DNA of 8,649 nucleotides from an uncultured Clostridia bacterium. Lineage in GTDB: Bacteria; Bacillota; Clostridia; Oscillospirales; Ruminococcaceae. Shown in pieces: positions 6,127-8,649 of this stretch; position 1 is the stretch's first letter, and every line of letters begins with the position of its first letter. The notes below the pieces were generated by a model that saw nothing but the letters and a program-made list of their open reading frames with translations, did not search any database and had not been told where the DNA came from. The stretch lies in the NCBI GenBank assembly GCA_947381875.1, contig CANCXY010000142.1, positions 1-8,649 on the forward strand. Direction: 5' to 3'. The position numbers were made by a program, and so were the translations under genes.

Positions 6127-6561
6127 TTATTCCGTCAGGTGTTCTTCCGGCGCGTTCAGGCTGGGCAGCAGCGCTTCCCATACGGCGTCGAATAATAGCT
6201 GCACGCGGTCGAAGTCGTTTTTCAGGTAGAGCCACCCGAACAGCGCTTCCAACGCCGTAGATGCGCGGTATTCGCGCGGGGTGGCGTGTTTGGCTACGGT
6301 GGCCTTGCTGGCATTCTTCCCACGGCGCACCATCTCCTGTTCTTCCTCATTCAACAGCGGTTCAATGGCCTCCAACGCCGCGCACTGCGAGCGGGCGCAG
6401 ACGAAATGCACCGCCGCCGTATGCAGACGCCCCGGCGCAAGGCGCGTGCGCTCCACAAGCCGCGTGCGCACCATCGCCTCTAAAATGCCGTCGCCCACAA
6501 AAGCCAACGCCAATGGCGAGCGCTCCCGCAGGTCGATTGCTGTATCTACTTTCCATAACAA
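6127..6561 (-). CDS. mrnC: Mini-ribonuclease 3 (Mini-III)
   Basis: A 144-residue RNase III-type nuclease that lacks the double-stranded RNA-binding domain. In Bacillus subtilis Mini-III matures the 5' and 3' ends of 23S rRNA in 50S precursors. The signature LALAFVGDGILEAMVR carries catalytic Asp24. The second acidic site lies in STALEALFGWLYL (Glu105), and RRGKNASKATVAKHA is the basic RNA-binding loop typical of the family. The start is taken as TTG at 6561: AGGAGGG lies 9 bases upstream, the length becomes typical, and the opening MLWKVDTAIDL aligns with the start I recall for the B. subtilis protein. Longer in-frame starts (GTG 6675, ATG 6621, ATG 6582) lack a usable ribosome binding site, and the two longest would force translation through the hairpin at 6624-6650. 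It follows obgE by 142 bases on the same strand and fits a 50S-assembly cluster. Confidence 0.9.
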   Translation of the reverse strand: MLWKVDTAIDLRERSPLALAFVGDGILEAMVRTRLVERTRLAPGRLHTAAVHFVCARSQCAALEAIEPLLNEEEQEMVRRGKNASKATVAKHATPREYRASTALEALFGWLYLKNDFDRVQLLFDAVWEALLPSLNAPEEHLTE

Positions 6562-6570
6562 GCAGTTTTT

Positions 6571-6577
6571 CCCTCCT
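6571..6577 (-). promoter_or_regulatory. Ribosome binding site that places the mrnC start at a TTG
   Basis: AGGAGGG on the minus strand, 9 bases before TTG 6561. No comparable site precedes any in-frame ATG or GTG further upstream. An ATG at 6556 lies in another frame. Confidence 0.7.
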
Positions 6578-6623
6578 GCCATTTCAAAAAAGGGAAGCCA
6601 AACCGCTGAGAGCTTTTCCATAT

Positions 6624-6650
6624 ATTTCCCCGCCCGCAGGGCGGGAAAAT
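6624..6650. repeat. 12-bp GC-rich hairpin between obgE and mrnC
   Basis: Arms 6624-6635 and 6639-6650 (ATTTCCCCGCCC and GGGCGGGAAAAT) pair in 11 of 12 positions around a GCA loop. Neither side is followed by a T run, so it is not a typical terminator. The three-base GCA loop is the same as in the third hairpin of the cassette at 5703-5725. It would lie in the leader of mrnC or in an obgE-mrnC transcript, where it could act as a processing or stability element. Confidence 0.5.
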
Positions 6651-6703
6651 ACACAAAGCGCTTTGGTTTGGGCACTCCCCCATTTTATGAAAAATAACGA
6701 TTC

Positions 6704-7975
6704 TCAAAATACATAGTCAAATTCAAATTCGCCAATGCGTATGGTATCGTTTTCCTGCACGCCCATTTCTACCAGACGATCCAGCACGCCGCCGTCCGCA
6801 AGCTGGCGCTGGAAATATTGCAGGCTCTCGTAGTCGGCGACATCGGAACCTTCCAGAATGGTTTCCAGCCACGGCGCGTCGACCTGCCATGCGCCGTCGT
6901 CGGTGCGCATGACCGAAAAGGCGCGATGGTCCTGAAGTGCTGGGTCGGGGCGCACATATTCCGGCTCATACACCGTAACGGGCGGCAAGCCGCGCAGGCG
7001 CTCATATACAAGGCCGGGCAGCGCGTCTATGCCCTGCCGCGTCGCGGCGGAGATGGGTAAAAAGGTCAAGCCTTTTTCCTCTACAAACTGCCGGAAATCG
7101 TCGACCTGCTCCTCTGCGGCAATATCGCATTTGTTGCCCAGTACGATCTGCGGGCGCTCGGCAAGCGGCGCGGAGAAGCGGGCAAGTTCCGCGTTGATTT
7201 TTTCAAAATCCTCTTTCGGGTCGCGCCCCTCGCAGCCGGAGACATCGACTACATGCAGCAGCAGGCGGCAGCGGTCGACATGGCGCAGGAAGTCGTGCCC
7301 CAGGCCGACGCCCTCCGCCGCGCCCTCGATCAATCCTGGGATATCGGCAGCCACAAAGCTGGCCTCCGTCCCCACGCGCACCACGCCCAGCACCGGCGAG
7401 AGCGTGGTAAAATGGTAGTTCGCAATCTTCGGCTTCGCGGCGCTGATGGCGGAGATCAGCGTGCTTTTGCCTACATTCGGGAAACCGACCAGCCCGACAT
7501 CGGCGATCAGTTTCAGTTCCAGACGCACGTCTAATTCCTCGCCCGCCCCGCCGGGTTTGGCGAATTTTGGGATCTGGCGCGTCGGCGTGGCAAAATGGAC
7601 GTTGCCCCATCCGCCGCGCCCGCCGCGCGCCACGACAACGGGTTCACTGCCGGAAATATCCGCAATCACCAGTCCGCTTTCAGCGTCGCGGATCACCGTG
7701 CCGCGCGGCACACGGATCACAAGGTCGGGCGCGTTCTTGCCGCTGGAGCGCCCGGAGCGGCCATCCTCGCCGTTTTGCGCGGCATATTTGCGTTTGTAGC
7801 GGAAATCCATCAATGTGGAGAGGTTGGGATCGGCCACAAACACGACGCTGCCGCCGCGCCCGCCGTCGCCGCCGTCCGGCCCGCCCGCCGCCACATATTT
7901 TTCGCGGTGGAACGATACGGACCCGTTGCCGCCCTTCCCGGCGGCAAGATGGATGGTTGCGGTGTCAATAAACAT
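6704..7975 (-). CDS. obgE: Obg-family GTPase, 50S assembly factor
   Basis: A 423-residue cytoplasmic GTPase that binds the large ribosomal subunit late in assembly and links ribosome maturation to growth and, in B. subtilis, to the start of sporulation. The Obg fold (about 1-158) is recognisable by its glycine-rich loops (AAGKGGNGSVSFHREK, GGPDGGDGGRGGSV). The G domain has G1 GFPNVGKST (164-172), G2 HFTTLSP (Thr190/191), G3 DIPG (211-214), G4 NKCD (281-284) and G5 SA (309-310). The C-terminal OCT domain (about 340-423) found in Gram-positive Obg proteins is present and complete, ending GEFEFDYVF. GGGAGG six bases before the ATG supports the start. It lies downstream of rplU-rpmA, as is common in bacteria, but a strong terminator separates it from rpmA, so it probably has its own promoter. 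I could not identify that promoter in 7976-8102. All GTPase motifs look intact. Confidence 0.97.
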   Translation of the reverse strand: MFIDTATIHLAAGKGGNGSVSFHREKYVAAGGPDGGDGGRGGSVVFVADPNLSTLMDFRYKRKYAAQNGEDGRSGRSSGKNAPDLVIRVPRGTVIRDAESGLVIADISGSEPVVVARGGRGGWGNVHFATPTRQIPKFAKPGGAGEELDVRLELKLIADVGLVGFPNVGKSTLISAISAAKPKIANYHFTTLSPVLGVVRVGTEASFVAADIPGLIEGAAEGVGLGHDFLRHVDRCRLLLHVVDVSGCEGRDPKEDFEKINAELARFSAPLAERPQIVLGNKCDIAAEEQVDDFRQFVEEKGLTFLPISAATRQGIDALPGLVYERLRGLPPVTVYEPEYVRPDPALQDHRAFSVMRTDDGAWQVDAPWLETILEGSDVADYESLQYFQRQLADGGVLDRLVEMGVQENDTIRIGEFEFDYVF

Positions 7976-8041
7976 AAAGCGCCTCCCGGCTTCAAATAAA
8001 CATTTTCCTGTAGTATTATTTCCTGTGGAAAGTTGTTTTAC

Positions 8042-8072
8042 CTGTTTCTCCGCCCGAAGATCGGGGAAACAG
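8042..8072. repeat. 11-bp hairpin in the obgE leader region
   Basis: CTGTTTCTCCG (8042-8052) pairs with CGGGGAAACAG (8062-8072) across 11 positions with one G-T pair and a 9-base loop. It lies between the rpmA terminator and the obgE start. On the minus strand no T run follows; on the plus strand six T residues begin five bases later. It may be a leader structure in the obgE mRNA. The remainder of 7976-8102 shows only the obgE ribosome binding site. Confidence 0.4.
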
Positions 8073-8102
8073 CAAAATTTTTTCTGCGCCCTGGTACACC
8101 CC

Positions 8103-8144
8103 TTACAAAGAAAGCCGAGCCAACAGGCCCGGCTTTCTTTGTAA
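8103..8144 (-). terminator. Intrinsic terminator after rpmA
   Basis: Two 19-base arms (8103-8121 and 8126-8144) pair with a single mismatch around a 4-base loop. On the minus strand the GC core GCCGGGCC/GGCTCGGC gives way to the T-rich arm TTTCTTTGT, so the T tail is part of the stem and the A-rich opposite arm precedes it. It lies 21 bases after the rpmA stop and should end the rplU-rpmA transcript. Confidence 0.8.
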
Positions 8145-8165
8145 AAAGGAGAATTTTTAGATGAA

Positions 8166-8417
8166 TTACTGCCTGATGCTGACCTTTTTGCGGTCGCGCC
8201 CTACGCGCTCAAAACAGACCCTGCCGTCGGCGAGGGCGAATAATGTGTCGTCGCTGCCGCGCCCAACGTTCTCACCCGGATGAATATGGGTGCCGCGCTG
8301 ACGCACCAGAATATTGCCGGCCAAAACAAACTGGCCGTCGCCGCGCTTTACGCCGAGGCGCTTGGACTCGGAATCGCGGCCGTTCTTGGTAGAACCTACA
8401 CCTTTTTTATGTGCCAT
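8166..8417 (-). CDS. rpmA: 50S ribosomal protein bL27, form without N-terminal extension
   Basis: An 83-residue protein of the large subunit whose N-terminal tail reaches the peptidyl-transferase centre. It opens MAHKKGVGSTKNGRDS and continues with the family motifs SKRLGVKRGDGQFVLAGNILVRQRGT and HPGENVGRGSDDTLFA. Most Firmicutes make bL27 with about nine extra N-terminal residues that the protease Prp (YsxB) removes. Here Ala-His-Lys-Lys follows Met directly, as in Escherichia coli. The start is certain: GGGAGGGAG lies just upstream, and the only codons between this ATG and the in-frame rplU stop are TCA GCA GGG AGG GAG AAA AGC, none of which can start translation. It follows rplU by 21 bases with no prp gene between. 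The strong terminator at 8103-8144 follows it. Confidence 0.97.
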   Translation of the reverse strand: MAHKKGVGSTKNGRDSESKRLGVKRGDGQFVLAGNILVRQRGTHIHPGENVGRGSDDTLFALADGRVCFERVGRDRKKVSIRQ

Positions 8418-8438
8418 GCTTTTCTCCCTCCCTGCTGA

Positions 8439-8649
8439 TTACCCGACGATCTCGGTGATTTCCACTTTCGTATACGGCTGACGGTGGCCCATCCGACGCA
8501 TGCTGCCCTTTTTGGGGCGGTATGTCAGAATGTTCAGCTTTTTGCCCTTGCCGTTCTTCACGACTTTGGCGGTAACTTTCGCGCCCTCAACAGTCGGATT
8601 GCCGAACTTGACGCCGCCTTCTTCGCCCACCGCAAGCACGGTGCTGAAA
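8439..8649 (-). CDS. rplU: 50S ribosomal protein bL21, C-terminal part (5' end beyond window)
   Basis: The last 69 codons of bL21, a 23S rRNA-binding protein of the large subunit. The visible protein runs FSTVLAVGEEGGVKFGNP and ends with KKLNILTYRPKKGSMRRMGHRQPYTKVEITEIVG, the family's conserved C-terminus (YRPKK...GHRQPYT-K--I--I). The frame stays open to the right edge, so the gene is partial only because of the window; the valine codon GTG at 8639 is internal, not a start. rpmA follows after 21 bases and is certainly co-transcribed. About one third of the protein is missing to the right, judging from the usual length of just over 100 residues. Confidence 0.96.
   Translation of the reverse strand, partial: FSTVLAVGEEGGVKFGNPTVEGAKVTAKVVKNGKGKKLNILTYRPKKGSMRRMGHRQPYTKVEITEIVG

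Noticed and set aside
6562..6675. Longer Mini-III starting at GTG 6675
   Set aside because: The purine-rich stretch abuts the GTG without spacing, translation would run through the 6624-6650 stem, and the extra residues have no family counterpart.
7567..7999. Plus-strand open frames of about 134 codons opposite obgE
   Set aside because: They are Arg/Pro/Ala-rich antisense shadows in high-GC DNA, lack ribosome binding sites, and lie opposite the conserved Obg fold.

Overview
The window looks like chromosomal DNA of an endospore-forming, Gram-positive member of the Clostridia, probably Oscillospiraceae/Ruminococcaceae-like. The family level is an inference. Grounds: the gene order bL21-bL27-Obg, a Mini-III RNase, a stand-alone Gram-positive-type RsmF, strong AGGAGG-type ribosome binding sites, a VanS/VanR-like two-component pair, and a candidate forespore (sigma-G) promoter. 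All genes but one lie on the minus strand, so transcription runs mostly from high to low coordinates.

Right half (8649 down to 6127), ribosome assembly block: the 3' end of rplU (bL21), rpmA (bL27), a near-perfect terminator, obgE (50S assembly GTPase) and mrnC (Mini-III, 23S rRNA maturation). rpmA encodes a bL27 without the cleavable N-terminal extension usual in Firmicutes, and no prp/ysxB protease gene lies between rplU and rpmA. mrnC most likely starts at a TTG (6561) behind a perfect Shine-Dalgarno.

Middle (6126 to 4258): a single plus-strand gene encodes a 42-residue Asn/Ser/Gln/Lys-rich peptide with no hydrophobic residue after Met1. It has its own strong ribosome binding site and a strong intrinsic terminator. 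Its upstream sequence, GTATA-18 bp-CATACTA, matches the sigma-G forespore consensus. I read it as an undescribed small spore protein; this is the most interesting item in the window. It is divergent from rsmF, a 459-residue rRNA m5C methyltransferase. Between the two lies a cassette of three successive perfect hairpins that resembles a dispersed repeat.

Left half (4231 to 1): the rsmF terminator is followed by a visibly more AT-rich module of response regulator, overlapping sensor kinase and a 609-residue lipoprotein made of three diverged copies of one unrecognised domain. A Shine-Dalgarno at the left edge suggests that the operon continues beyond the window. The composition shift suggests this envelope-sensing module was acquired separately from its high-GC neighbours.

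No gene-free stretch exceeds 300 bases. I saw no tRNA, rRNA, CRISPR array, insertion sequence or known riboswitch.
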